This document shows, piece by piece, positions 24,413-33,467 of a stretch of 64,000 bases of DNA (within the stretch, counting starts at the first letter, position 1; each line of letters starts with the position of its first letter). The stretch comes from Prevotella lacticifex. GTDB lineage: Bacteria; Bacteroidota; Bacteroidia; Bacteroidales; Bacteroidaceae. The notes beneath the pieces are model-generated. The model was not told the origin of the DNA. It did not search any database and worked only from the letters and a program-made list of their open reading frames with translations. The translations under genes were made by a program, and so were the position numbers. The DNA is taken from NCBI RefSeq assembly GCF_019973375.1, contig NZ_BPTV01000001.1:1240001-1304000 (forward strand), given 5' to 3'.

Positions 24413-27205
24413 ATGAACATAAGAGAAGCTATACGCAGCCGGATCCTGATTCTCGACGGGGCACTCGGAACGATGATACAGTCGTATGGACTGTCAGAGG
24501 ACGACTTCCGTGGCAGTCTGCCTCTGCTGAAGATGGTGACATATAAGGGCAATAACGACATGCTCAATATCACTCATCCTCAGACCATTGCCGACATTCA
24601 CCGCCGCTATCTGAAGGCCGGGGCCGACATTATAGAGACGAACACGTTCTCGTCGCAGCGGATTTCGCAGTCCGACTATCATCTTCAGGACTATGCACAC
24701 GAGATGGCTCTCGAAGGGGCAAGGCTCGCGCGGCAGTGTGCCGACGAGTTTTCCACACCCGAAAAGCCCCGCTTCGTGGCCGGATCGGTGGGACCTACGA
24801 ACCGGACACTGTCGATAAGTCCTGATGTCAGCGACCCCGCAAAGAGGGATTTGACTTACGATGAGCTTTTCAACGACTACTGCGAGCAGATCGACGGACT
24901 GATTGTGGGGGGTGCCGATGCTATCCTTATAGAAACCATTTTCGATACTCTCAACGCCAAGGCGGCCATCGATGCGGCCATGAGCGAGAACCGTCGGCAT
25001 GGCACCGACTTGCCGATAATGGTCTCTGTATCAGTCAATGACCTCGCAGGACGGACGCTGTCGGGACAGACTTTGGAGGCCTTCTTGGCATCAATATCGT
25101 CATATCCCATTTTTTCCGTGGGGCTGAACTGCTCTTTCGGGGCCTTGCAGCTGAAGCCGTATGTTAAAGAATTAGGTGAGAAAGCACCTTATTATATCAG
25201 CGTTTACCCCAATGCTGGACTGCCGAACGAACTCGGCCTTTATGATGAGACGGCTGATTCGATGGCTCCGGAGATAGCTGAATTCATCGACGAAGGACTC
25301 GTCAATATCGTAGGAGGATGCTGCGGAACGACTGATGAGTTCATAGCGCGCTTCGCAGAACTTGCAGAAGGGAAGAAACCGCATGCCGTTGCGAAACCTT
25401 ATGACCACATGCTCCTGTCGGGATTGGAACTCCATGAGGTTGTCGATTCAGCCTCGGAGCAGGTGGCTACGTTCAATAATGTGGGCGAAAGGTGCAATGT
25501 GGCAGGCAGCCGGAAGTTCCTTCGGCTTATCAACGAGAAGAAATACGATGAGGCTTTGTCCATAGCAAGAAAGCAAGTCGACGATGGAGCACTCGTCATT
25601 GATGTCAATATGGATGACGGACTGCTCGATGCCAAGGCTGAAATGGTGCGGTTCTTGCGCATGGTGTCGGGCGAACCTGATATTGCGAGGGTCCCGATAA
25701 TGATCGATTCCTCAAAGTGGGATGTGATAACGGCGGGCCTGAAATGTATCCAGGGAAAGGGTATTGTCAACTCGATATCGCTGAAAAACGGTGAGGATGA
25801 GTTCATTAGCCATGCACGCGACATCATGCGATATGGTGCGGCGGTCGTTGTGATGTGCTTTGACGAACATGGTCAGGCCACAACTTACGAGCGGAAGATT
25901 GAGATTGCGGAGAGAGCGTATCGCATTCTTACCGAGAAAGTGGGCATGAAACCTTACGATATCATCTTCGACCCTAATATCCTGTCAATAGCGACGGGTA
26001 TTCCTGAGCACGACAACTATGCTGTCGATTTCATCCGTGCTACCCGGTGGATTCGCCAAAACCTTAAAGGAGCCCACGTCAGTGGAGGCGTTTCAAACCT
26101 CTCGTTCTCCTTCCGGGGTAACAACTACATCCGTGAGGCCATGCACGCGGTGTTCCTCTATCATGCCATTCAGAACGGAATGGACTTCGGAATCGTCAAT
26201 CCGGCAACGAAAATAACCTACGATGATATTCCCGCCGAGCACCTTAAAATAATTGAGGATGTCGTTCTCAACCGCCATACTCCCGGAGAATCGGAGAGCC
26301 CTCAGGAGAGATTGATAGAGCTTGCCTCTAAAATTGCGGAGCAGAAAGCTGCTGAAAAGGCTGCCGGGGTGGGGCAGAAAAACTCGAAAAGCGGAGGCTC
26401 CGACGATGCATGGCGACGTGAGGGAGTTGAGACAAGGCTTAAATATGAGTTGAGAAGGGGTCTGACCGACTATCTCGATGCCGATATCCATGAGGCTTTA
26501 GAGAAATATCCGCATGCCGTCGACATCATTCAGGGGCCCCTTATGGATGGTATGAATGAGGTCGGTGAGCTGTTCGGAGCCGGAAAAATGTTCCTGCCAC
26601 AGGTCGTTAAGACTGCCAGAACGATGAAAATGGCGGTGGAAATACTCAAGCCATATATGGAAGCAGAGAAGAAAACGGGCTCTGTGAGCGCGGGAAAGAT
26701 TCTGTTAGCCACTGTCAAGGGCGACGTCCACGACATCGGTAAGAATATTGTCGGCGTGGTGATGGCCTGCAATAACTATGAGGTTATGGACATGGGAGTG
26801 ATGGTTCCTGCCGACCAGATTGTCAGAAAGGCTAAAGAAGAACATGTTGATATGATTGGACTTAGCGGCCTTATTACCCCTTCGCTCGACGAAATGGTTA
26901 ACGTTGCCAAGGAACTAAGGAAGGCCGGACTCGACATTCCGCTTATGGTGGGAGGCGCGACAACATCGAATCTGCACGTGGCTCTGAAGATTGCACCGGT
27001 CTATGACGGCCCCGTCTTCTGGGTTAAGGATGCGGCTCAGGAGCCATTGATAGCCGGACGAATAATGCGTAAGGATAAAAATCTGAAGTCGGAACTCGAC
27101 AGTCAGTATGCCAAGATGCGCAGTGAGTATCAGGAAAAGCAGGAAAAGATAATGTCGATTGACGAGGCGCGGAAGCATAAGCCTAATTTCTTTGACGGCA
27201 AATAA
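24413..27205 (+). CDS. metH: Cobalamin-dependent methionine synthase without reactivation domain
   Basis: Transfers methyl from methyltetrahydrofolate via cobalamin to homocysteine. Domains in order: homocysteine-binding barrel (about 1-320; zinc cysteines in NCSFG near 240 and GGCCGTT near 303), pterin-binding barrel (about 345-640), a low-complexity linker (about 645-670), the four-helix cap, and the B12 Rossmann domain with the ligand His773 in DVHDIGKN and the later SGLITPSLDEM and VGGATTS. The protein stops at 930 aa, about 300 aa short of E. coli MetH, exactly where the C-terminal SAM-binding reactivation domain would start. The end is clean, without remnants downstream, so reactivation must be supplied by another protein or be unnecessary. 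Downstream map has a separate promoter. Confidence 0.93.
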   Translation: MNIREAIRSRILILDGALGTMIQSYGLSEDDFRGSLPLLKMVTYKGNNDMLNITHPQTIADIHRRYLKAGADIIETNTFSSQRISQSDYHLQDYAHEMALEGARLARQCADEFSTPEKPRFVAGSVGPTNRTLSISPDVSDPAKRDLTYDELFNDYCEQIDGLIVGGADAILIETIFDTLNAKAAIDAAMSENRRHGTDLPIMVSVSVNDLAGRTLSGQTLEAFLASISSYPIFSVGLNCSFGALQLKPYVKELGEKAPYYISVYPNAGLPNELGLYDETADSMAPEIAEFIDEGLVNIVGGCCGTTDEFIARFAELAEGKKPHAVAKPYDHMLLSGLELHEVVDSASEQVATFNNVGERCNVAGSRKFLRLINEKKYDEALSIARKQVDDGALVIDVNMDDGLLDAKAEMVRFLRMVSGEPDIARVPIMIDSSKWDVITAGLKCIQGKGIVNSISLKNGEDEFISHARDIMRYGAAVVVMCFDEHGQATTYERKIEIAERAYRILTEKVGMKPYDIIFDPNILSIATGIPEHDNYAVDFIRATRWIRQNLKGAHVSGGVSNLSFSFRGNNYIREAMHAVFLYHAIQNGMDFGIVNPATKITYDDIPAEHLKIIEDVVLNRHTPGESESPQERLIELASKIAEQKAAEKAAGVGQKNSKSGGSDDAWRREGVETRLKYELRRGLTDYLDADIHEALEKYPHAVDIIQGPLMDGMNEVGELFGAGKMFLPQVVKTARTMKMAVEILKPYMEAEKKTGSVSAGKILLATVKGDVHDIGKNIVGVVMACNNYEVMDMGVMVPADQIVRKAKEEHVDMIGLSGLITPSLDEMVNVAKELRKAGLDIPLMVGGATTSNLHVALKIAPVYDGPVFWVKDAAQEPLIAGRIMRKDKNLKSELDSQYAKMRSEYQEKQEKIMSIDEARKHKPNFFDGK

Positions 27206-27287
27206 GAAAAACCGCCGTTTAATGATTATATGCCCCGTCGGCAGTAAATATCGCTCCGACAATATGTATAAGTTGAAAAAAAATATG

Positions 27288-27295
27288 TACTTTTG
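27288..27295 (+). promoter_or_regulatory. -7 box for map
   Basis: TACTTTTG, 22 bp before the start codon. It would also drive tsaD and cinA, which follow closely. Confidence 0.5.
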
Positions 27296-27317
27296 CACAT
27301 TGTAAAAACAAAAGGAT

Positions 27318-28181
27318 ATGTTCAAAAAGAAAAGACGTTGGCACTGCCTCAGAGGTCAGGCACCAACAGAAATGGACTTAAAGATAATGGATCTTGAAAG
27401 CAGGGGAAAACTCGTGCCAACACGCGAGATGGTGAAAACCCCTGAGCAGATTGAGGGCATACGTATTGCAGGAAAGGTCAATACGGGATGTCTCGATGCG
27501 GTGGCTGAAGCCATCCATCCCGGGATGAATACCCAGGAGATTGACGATATCTGCATGCAGTACTGCAAGGATCATAACGCTCATCCGTCATGTCTTAACT
27601 ACGAGGGATTCCCCAAGAGCGTATGCACCAGCATCAACGAGGTGGTGTGCCACGGTATTCCAAAGACCGAGGACGTGCTCAAGGAAGGCGATATCGTCAA
27701 TGTTGACATGACCTTGGACGTCAACGGCTATTATGGTGATGCCAGCCGAATGTTTATAATCGGTGGCCACTCGACGCCCGAAAAAGAGCAGCTCGTCAGG
27801 GTGACAAAGGAATGTCTCGACCTCGGTGCCGCTGCCGCAGTGCCCTATTGCACTATCGGCGACATCGGTCATGCAATACAGAAACACGCCGAGAAATACG
27901 GCTACGGTGTCGTTCGCGACCTCTGCGGCCACGGTGTGGGACTGGCAATGCATGAGGAACCCGATATTCTTCACTACGGACACAAGGGCCAGGGTATGGT
28001 TCTCGTACCGGGAATGGTGTTCACTATAGAGCCAATGATAAACATGGGAACATGGAAAGTGTTCATTGATGCCGACGACCCTTATGGTTGGGAGGTTATC
28101 TCTGGCGACGAAAAGCCGTCGGCGCAGTGGGAACATACGTTCCTTATGACCGAGAACGGCGTTGAGATTCTATCTGAATAA
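27318..28181 (+). CDS. map: Methionine aminopeptidase, type I, with N-terminal extension
   Basis: Removes the initiator methionine from nascent proteins at the ribosome. The pita-bread fold begins near residue 40; before it is a basic extension (MFKKKRRWHCLRG...). Metal ligands appear in order: the two aspartates in NVDMTLDVNGYYGDASRMF (near 125-140), the histidine of GVGLAMHEEP near 210, and the glutamates of FTIEPM near 240 and QWEHTF near 271. The extension does not carry the zinc-finger cysteine set of some type Ib enzymes (one Cys only). A shorter start at 27372 is possible. tsaD starts 3 bp after the stop, so the two are co-transcribed. Confidence 0.93.
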   Translation: MFKKKRRWHCLRGQAPTEMDLKIMDLESRGKLVPTREMVKTPEQIEGIRIAGKVNTGCLDAVAEAIHPGMNTQEIDDICMQYCKDHNAHPSCLNYEGFPKSVCTSINEVVCHGIPKTEDVLKEGDIVNVDMTLDVNGYYGDASRMFIIGGHSTPEKEQLVRVTKECLDLGAAAAVPYCTIGDIGHAIQKHAEKYGYGVVRDLCGHGVGLAMHEEPDILHYGHKGQGMVLVPGMVFTIEPMINMGTWKVFIDADDPYGWEVISGDEKPSAQWEHTFLMTENGVEILSE

Positions 28182-28184
28182 GCT

Positions 28185-29210
28185 ATGGAAGACATATATA
28201 TATTAGGTATTGAGTCGTCATGCGATGATACGTCGGCTGCCGTATTAAAGAATCAGGTGATTCTGAGCAATGTCACAGCCTCGCAGGAAGTGCACAAGGC
28301 TTACGGTGGTGTGGTGCCCGAACTTGCGTCGCGTGCTCATCAGCAGAATGTCGTTCCGGTTGTCGATCAGGCCATTAAGCGGGCCGGAATAACTAAGGAA
28401 CAGATATCGGCTGTGGCCTTTACGCGCGGTCCGGGACTTATGGGCTCGCTCCTCGTAGGTACAAGTTTCGCAAAGGGATTTGCCCGTTCGCTCGATATTC
28501 CACTCATCGATGTCAATCATCTGCAGGGACATGTCATGGCGCATTTCATCAAGGAGAGCGACGACGACAACCACATGCCGCCATTCCCCTTTATCTGTCT
28601 CCTCGTCTCCGGTGGCAACAGCCAGATTGTCAAGGTCAATGCCTACAACGATATGCAGGTGCTTGGTCAGACCATCGACGATGCAGCAGGAGAGGCTATC
28701 GACAAATGCTCAAAGGTAATGGGACTCGGCTATCCCGGCGGACCAATCATCGACCGACTCGGAAAGAATGGCAATCCAAAGGCATTCAAATTCTCCGAAC
28801 CCCACATACCGGGTCTCGACTACTCGTTTTCGGGACTGAAGACATCGTTCCTCTATAGCTTGCAGAAGTGGGTAAAGGAAGAACCCGATTTCGTTGAGCA
28901 TCATAAGGAGGACCTGGCCGCGTCGCTCGAATATACCATCGTCGACATTCTGATGAAGAAACTGCGTATGGCCGTCAAACAGACTGGTATTAAACATGTT
29001 GCGGTGGCTGGCGGAGTGAGTGCCAACTCAGTTCTGCGTGATGCCTTCCGCGACCATGCCAAGCGGTTCGGGTGGACGATTTACATTCCGAAATTCAGTT
29101 TTACAACCGACAATGCCGCAATGATTGCATGCGTGGGAACCTTCAAGTACCGTGACCACGACTTTGCTTCCATCGACTTGCCGGCCTTCTCGAAGGTTAC
29201 CTTCAAATAA
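28185..29210 (+). CDS. tsaD: tRNA N6-adenosine threonylcarbamoyltransferase
   Basis: Kae1/TsaD subunit that transfers the threonylcarbamoyl group to A37 of ANN-decoding tRNAs, in complex with TsaB and TsaE. At 341 aa it has normal size. The N-terminal ASKHA motif GIESSCDDTSAAV (residues 7-19) and the metal-binding histidines of NHLQGHVMAH near 108-117 are present, with LLVSGGNSQIV near 137 and AVAGGVSANSVLR near 278. It begins 3 bp after map and ends 18 bp before the CinA-type gene. Confidence 0.97.
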   Translation: MEDIYILGIESSCDDTSAAVLKNQVILSNVTASQEVHKAYGGVVPELASRAHQQNVVPVVDQAIKRAGITKEQISAVAFTRGPGLMGSLLVGTSFAKGFARSLDIPLIDVNHLQGHVMAHFIKESDDDNHMPPFPFICLLVSGGNSQIVKVNAYNDMQVLGQTIDDAAGEAIDKCSKVMGLGYPGGPIIDRLGKNGNPKAFKFSEPHIPGLDYSFSGLKTSFLYSLQKWVKEEPDFVEHHKEDLAASLEYTIVDILMKKLRMAVKQTGIKHVAVAGGVSANSVLRDAFRDHAKRFGWTIYIPKFSFTTDNAAMIACVGTFKYRDHDFASIDLPAFSKVTFK

Positions 29211-29228
29211 TTTTCAATAACAGTAATA

Positions 29229-29741
29229 ATGGAATTCGAAAGCAAAATAATATCAAGACAGATTGGAGATATACTCTATGCCTCGGGGCTAACCGTCGGA
29301 ACAGCAGAGAGTTGCACCGGTGGCAGAATTGCCGAGTCTATAATCTCCATTCCAGGAGCAAGCAATTACTTCAAGGGCGGAATAGTTTCTTACACCAACG
29401 AGATTAAGGAGAAACTCCTTGGCGTTAATCACGACGTGCTCGAAGAGCAGACGGCGGTATGCGAGGAGGTTGCCCGCGAGATGGTTGTTGGCGCTCTAAA
29501 TGCGTTGGATGTCGACTTTGCCATTTCGGCTACTGGCATAGCAGGACCCGGCGGCGGCTCCAAGGAGATTCCTGTGGGAACAATCTGGATTGGATATGGC
29601 AGCAAGGACGACATCCGCACCTTCAAGCTGACCGAGGACTTTGGCCGCGACATCAATCTTGCCATTGCCACAAACAAGGCCATGCGCCTCTTCCTCGACT
29701 TCCTTAACGAGACAGTCAAGGATAAGGAAGAGGAACTGTAA
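29229..29741 (+). CDS. pncC: CinA-type nicotinamide-nucleotide amidase (C-terminal domain only)
   Basis: A 170-aa stand-alone version of the CinA C-terminal domain, which in characterised members deamidates nicotinamide mononucleotide to nicotinate mononucleotide in the NAD salvage cycle. Visible signatures are TVGTAESCTGGRIAE (near residue 22), FKGGIVSYTNEIKEKLLGV (near 49), and SATGIAGPGGGSKEIPVGT (near 98). The N-terminal molybdopterin-binding-like domain of full CinA is absent. It is the third gene of the map-tsaD-pncC transcript. Confidence 0.9.
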   Translation: MEFESKIISRQIGDILYASGLTVGTAESCTGGRIAESIISIPGASNYFKGGIVSYTNEIKEKLLGVNHDVLEEQTAVCEEVAREMVVGALNALDVDFAISATGIAGPGGGSKEIPVGTIWIGYGSKDDIRTFKLTEDFGRDINLAIATNKAMRLFLDFLNETVKDKEEEL

Positions 29742-29934
29742 TAGTCTTATTGTTAGTGTTTTGCACTGTCATTTGACGGCGACAATGCGATAACCCCGAA
29801 GGCTTTAGAGGCTATTTCCGACAGCTTTTGTCGTGAGTCGAATCGAATTGCAGAGCTTTTAGTCTGCCAATTGGATTTATCTACGACCGAAATTAACTTC
29901 ATAGAACTTACGTTTTATATTATAAAGCGATCTC

Positions 29935-29965
29935 TTTCAAAACATCGAAAGGGGTCGCTTTTTTC
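29935..29965 (+). terminator. Terminator of the map-tsaD-pncC transcript
   Basis: A 14-bp stem AAGCGATCTCTTTC / GAAAGGGGTCGCTT (two G-T pairs) with an 8-nt loop AAAACATC, followed by T-run TTTTT. Confidence 0.85.
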
Positions 29966-30279
29966 ATTCCTTTATGCCCCTCGCGGTGCGGAATCGTGTT
30001 AGCTGGGCTATTATATATAGGTATATAGGGATTGAAAGGCCAAGTTCTTGAATTAGTTGAAGAAGAAACAGTAAGATTATACCCGCTATTTTACGAAACA
30101 AAACCATAACATTAGCTTCAATAAATGGCTGGCAGACAATAATGTTATCGTCTTCGGCTCTTGTTTTGTTCATATCTATACGATGTTTGATTAATTTAAT
30201 CATCACTGATTGATAATAATTAATTAACTCTACGAACAGTGTTAAAAACATCTAATACAGCCAAAATAATTAACCTTTG

Positions 30280-30312
30280 CTTGTTAACTAATTAATATTT
30301 AAAGTAAATTTG
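30280..30312 (+). promoter_or_regulatory. Promoter of the two-component operon
   Basis: CTTG at 30280-30283, 21 bp, then TAAATTTG at 30305-30312. Confidence 0.55.
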
Positions 30313-30332
30313 CAACATAATAGTAAATAACA

Positions 30333-31856
30333 ATGAAGAAGAAAACGATTTGGACAGTGGCAGTCATCATGGGGCTCTCGTTCCTTGCCCTTCTCTTTCT
30401 GCAGCTCAACTATATAGAAGAGATGGCAGACATGAAGAAGGAGCAGTTCGACGAGTCGGTCAATCGTGCTCTCTACCAGGCCTCTCGCAACCTTGAACTC
30501 AACGAGACTCTTCGATATTTGGAGAATTACGTTGGCAAGGATTCTACCGACCGCAAGAGTGGCAAGAGCAACCCGGCCACGTCAACGTTCGAGCAGAAGA
30601 CCTCTCTCGTTAAGCCTTCGCAGATTCCCAAGGCGATGATTCTGCGCAACGACAGTTCGACGATTTCGTCGGCTAAGAAGAATATGCAGCAGATGATTCG
30701 CAATCGGTTTGTCTATCAGAAAGGAATGGTCAACGAGGTGGTCTACAACATCCTCTACTCAGCCTCCAACAAGCCGCTGAAAGAGCGTATCAACTTCAAG
30801 CTCCTCGACCAGGACCTGCGTGCCGAGCTGCTGAACAATGGTATCAATGTCGGCCAGAGCATCAACTACCACTTCGTTGTTACCACCCAAGACGGCCGCG
30901 AAGTGTACCGCTGTTCCGACTGGCCCGCGAATGCCGACGAGGAGGATGTCGACGAGAAGTCGTACACTCAGGTGCTCTTCAGAAACGACCCGCAGTCGAA
31001 GATGGGTGTGATAAAGGTGTACTTCCCCGACATGAACAGCTACATCTTCTCCAGTGTGAGGTTCATGATACCGTCGGTCATCTTTACCCTCGTCCTTCTT
31101 GTTACCTTCGTCTTTACCATTGTCGTGGTGTTCAGGCAGAAAAAGTACTCCGAAATAAAGAACGACTTCGTCAATAATATGACCCACGAGCTGAAAACCC
31201 CGATAGCGAGCATCTCGTTGGCGGCCCAGATGATGAACGACAAGAGCATACAGAAGACGCCTTCGATGCTCGACCATCTGTGCGGAATAGTCCTCGACGA
31301 GAGCAAGCGACTGAGGTTCCTCGTCGAGAAAGTGCTCCAGATGAGCATGTACGACCAGAAGACTGCCGTTCTGAAGAAGAAACATGTCGACCTCAACGAG
31401 ATGGTTGAGACGATAGCCAACAGTTTCACCCTCCGTGTGGGGCACAAAGGCGGAAAGGTCTATACCGACATTGGGGCCGTCGATTCTACCATATATGTCG
31501 ACGAGATGCACTTCCAGAACGTCATCTTCAACCTCATGGACAATGCTGTGAAGTATGCTAAACCCGACAAGCCGCTTGACATTTACCTCAAGACGTGGAA
31601 CGAGGGTAGCAACGTATGCCTTAGTATTCGCGACACGGGTATAGGCATAAAGAAGGACGACCAGAAGAAAATCTTCGAGAAGTTCTATCGCGTTCACACC
31701 GGTAACCGCCACGATGTCAAGGGTTTCGGACTTGGCCTGGCCTACGTCAAGAAGATGGTCGACTTGCACGAGGGCGACATCAAGGTGGAGAGTACCTACG
31801 GCGAGGGCACTACGTTCACCATCCGCCTGCCGTTCACCCAGGACGGTATGGCATAA
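30333..31856 (+). CDS. Sensor histidine kinase, RprX-like
   Basis: Inner-membrane sensor of 507 aa. A transmembrane helix at about 7-25 and another at about 245-270 bracket a periplasmic sensor region with no domain I recognise. The HisKA motif NNMTHELKTPIAS contains the phospho-acceptor His285. The ATPase domain shows the N box LMDNAVKYAKP near 408, G1 RDTGIGIKKDD near 433 and G2 GFGLGLAYVKK near 467. It is followed after 64 bp by an OmpR-type regulator and resembles the RprXY system of Bacteroides; the stimulus is unknown. Confidence 0.9.
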   Translation: MKKKTIWTVAVIMGLSFLALLFLQLNYIEEMADMKKEQFDESVNRALYQASRNLELNETLRYLENYVGKDSTDRKSGKSNPATSTFEQKTSLVKPSQIPKAMILRNDSSTISSAKKNMQQMIRNRFVYQKGMVNEVVYNILYSASNKPLKERINFKLLDQDLRAELLNNGINVGQSINYHFVVTTQDGREVYRCSDWPANADEEDVDEKSYTQVLFRNDPQSKMGVIKVYFPDMNSYIFSSVRFMIPSVIFTLVLLVTFVFTIVVVFRQKKYSEIKNDFVNNMTHELKTPIASISLAAQMMNDKSIQKTPSMLDHLCGIVLDESKRLRFLVEKVLQMSMYDQKTAVLKKKHVDLNEMVETIANSFTLRVGHKGGKVYTDIGAVDSTIYVDEMHFQNVIFNLMDNAVKYAKPDKPLDIYLKTWNEGSNVCLSIRDTGIGIKKDDQKKIFEKFYRVHTGNRHDVKGFGLGLAYVKKMVDLHEGDIKVESTYGEGTTFTIRLPFTQDGMA

Positions 31857-31920
31857 GCAGAGACGAAAAAAGAACAACAACAGTAAAAGAATAAATATTA
31901 ACGATTAAAATACAACGATT

Positions 31921-32628
31921 ATGGAAGAAACAATCAAGATTCTGTTGTGTGAGGACGATGAGAACCTCGGAATGCTCCTTCGCGAGTATCTCCAGGCTAA
32001 GGGCTATCAGGCTGAGCTCTGTCCTGACGGTGAGGCTGGATACAAGGCTTTCCTCAGAAGTAAGTTCGATATATGTGTACTCGACGTGATGATGCCAAAG
32101 AAGGATGGTTTCACTCTCGCTCAGGAGATTCGTCAGGCTAACTCGGAGATTCCAATTATCTTCCTGACAGCCAAGACCCTGAAGGACGATATCCTCGAAG
32201 GTTTCAAGATTGGCGCCGACGACTACATCACGAAGCCGTTCTCGATGGAGGAACTCGTTCTCCGCATTGAGGCTATACTGCGTCGCGTACGCGGAAAGAA
32301 GAACAAGGAGAGCACACTCTATCATATCGGCCGCTTCACGTTCGACACTCAGAAGCAGTTGCTCACCCTCGACGGCGATCCGACAAAGACAACGAAGCTC
32401 ACGACGAAAGAGAATGAGCTCTTGGGTCTCCTCTGCAGTCATGCCAACGAGATTCTCCAGCGCGACTATGCCCTGAAGACTATCTGGATAGACGACAACT
32501 ACTTCAATGCCCGTTCGATGGATGTGTACATCACTAAGCTCCGTAAGCATCTTAAAGCTGATGACCAGATAGAAATCATCAATATCCACGGCAAGGGCTA
32601 TAAGCTCATTGTGCCGGAGGCTGAATAA
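31921..32628 (+). CDS. OmpR/PhoB-family response regulator, RprY-like
   Basis: DNA-binding partner of the preceding kinase, 235 aa. Receiver domain 1-120 with acidic pair in CEDDENLG, phospho-acceptor Asp55 in VLDVMMPKKDG and conserved Lys in FLTAKT. The C-terminal winged helix (about 135-233) contains LTTKENELLGLLC and the recognition segment RSMDVYITKLRKHL. Target genes cannot be inferred from this window. A long hairpin terminator follows 94 bp downstream. Confidence 0.93.
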   Translation: MEETIKILLCEDDENLGMLLREYLQAKGYQAELCPDGEAGYKAFLRSKFDICVLDVMMPKKDGFTLAQEIRQANSEIPIIFLTAKTLKDDILEGFKIGADDYITKPFSMEELVLRIEAILRRVRGKKNKESTLYHIGRFTFDTQKQLLTLDGDPTKTTKLTTKENELLGLLCSHANEILQRDYALKTIWIDDNYFNARSMDVYITKLRKHLKADDQIEIINIHGKGYKLIVPEAE

Positions 32629-32721
32629 CGTTTCGGTACTACTGGTAGCCGGATGGAATTAGTTCCGCTCGCGAGCCCACGGAACCGTAACAAGCCCTTT
32701 GGGGTAGTCCCCAATATGCGG

Positions 32722-32772
32722 AAAACTTTTGCTGCGCAGGTAACGGTGTTACCCCGCGGCAAAAGTTTTTTT
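32722..32772 (+). terminator. Strong terminator of the two-component operon
   Basis: A 15-bp stem (AAAACTTTTGCTGCG / CGCGGCAAAAGTTTT, one G-T) topped by an inner stem GGTAAC / GTTACC, ending in a run of T. The 839-bp gap 32629-33467 otherwise holds palindrome array copy 3 and a long inverted repeat at 33339; I see nothing in the rest. Confidence 0.9.
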
Positions 32773-32930
32773 GTGTCCGGGTGCAGGGATTAGGATGGAT
32801 TTCCGCTGCCGATATAATCTGTTTTGGATTGTTTTCGGCCGCAGATTCATCCGTATTTTCCGCCTGCTGAGGTTGATTGCAAATGATGTAGAATCGTTAG
32901 AATACTGCCATCAAGACGGTCTTTTGTTTC

Positions 32931-33127
32931 TGAAAAATCTTAACACCATTTCAGTATATACCGTTTGGCACTCTGAAATGGACCGTTTCGCGTCCTGAAA
33001 CGGGCCGTTTCGGCTTGCAAAACGGGCCGTTTTGGAACGCAAAACGGGCTATATTGCTATGTACTTGAATATAAGATAGTTACACGGATGGATTCCTTCG
33101 TTGGTTATTATGAAATATTTTTACTGT
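32931..33127 (+). repeat. 22-bp-phased palindrome array element, copy 3
   Basis: Palindromes at 32976-32988, 32998-33010 and 33020-33032, with half-sites ACCGTTT (ending 32966) and AAACGGGCTAT (from 33042) on the same grid. Direct-repeat boxes TGAAAAATCTTAACA (32931) and TGAAATATTTTTACT (33111) are exactly 180 bp apart. Forward orientation. It lies in a convergent gap. Confidence 0.9.
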
Positions 33128-33338
33128 TTATAATGACCTCTCCGGATCGCTGAACATGTTGTTTGGCCTTCGGTTTTGGTTCCAAGAAATTGGATAATTA
33201 TATAATGATGAACCGTAAAACGAGCAGTAGAAATTGTTATTTCTGATGTCTTATAGGTTTAATCTTGCTTATTTCATGACGTAGTTTTGCCTCATATTTC
33301 TGTTCATCTTTACGCCTTTGCGTCATGGTATAAAGTCG

Positions 33339-33410
33339 AAGAGGCCGTGCCGTTATATCATCAATCCTCTCAAATGTATGGATTGCATTGATATAACGGC
33401 ACGGCCTCTT
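33339..33410. repeat. 22-bp perfect inverted repeat with 28-nt loop
   Basis: Positions 33339-33360 are the exact reverse complement of 33389-33410 (core AGGCCGTGCCGTTATATCA). Five more pairs (CAATC / GATTG) extend it inside the loop. There is no proper T-run on either strand, so it is not a typical terminator. It sits 58 bp past the mltG stop; a second tiny hairpin CGGAATCG / CGATTCCG at 33449-33465 lies between them. Confidence 0.85.
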
Positions 33411-33467
33411 TTATGGTTTGCTCATTGCGGTCGCGCCGTAATGGGCGTCGGAATCGGCGATTCCGGA

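Larger units (their letters stand above)
29742..30332. other. 591-bp gap: terminator, AT-rich stretch, two-component promoter
   Basis: The first 190 bp show nothing recognisable. A terminator follows at 29935-29965. From 29964 to 30251 there is an AT-rich open frame on the minus strand (95 codons, with a hydrophobic C-terminal half); it has no visible promoter and no family I recognise, so I do not call it a gene. The histidine kinase promoter lies at 30280-30312. This is the only gap over 500 bp without a palindrome array. Confidence 0.5.
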
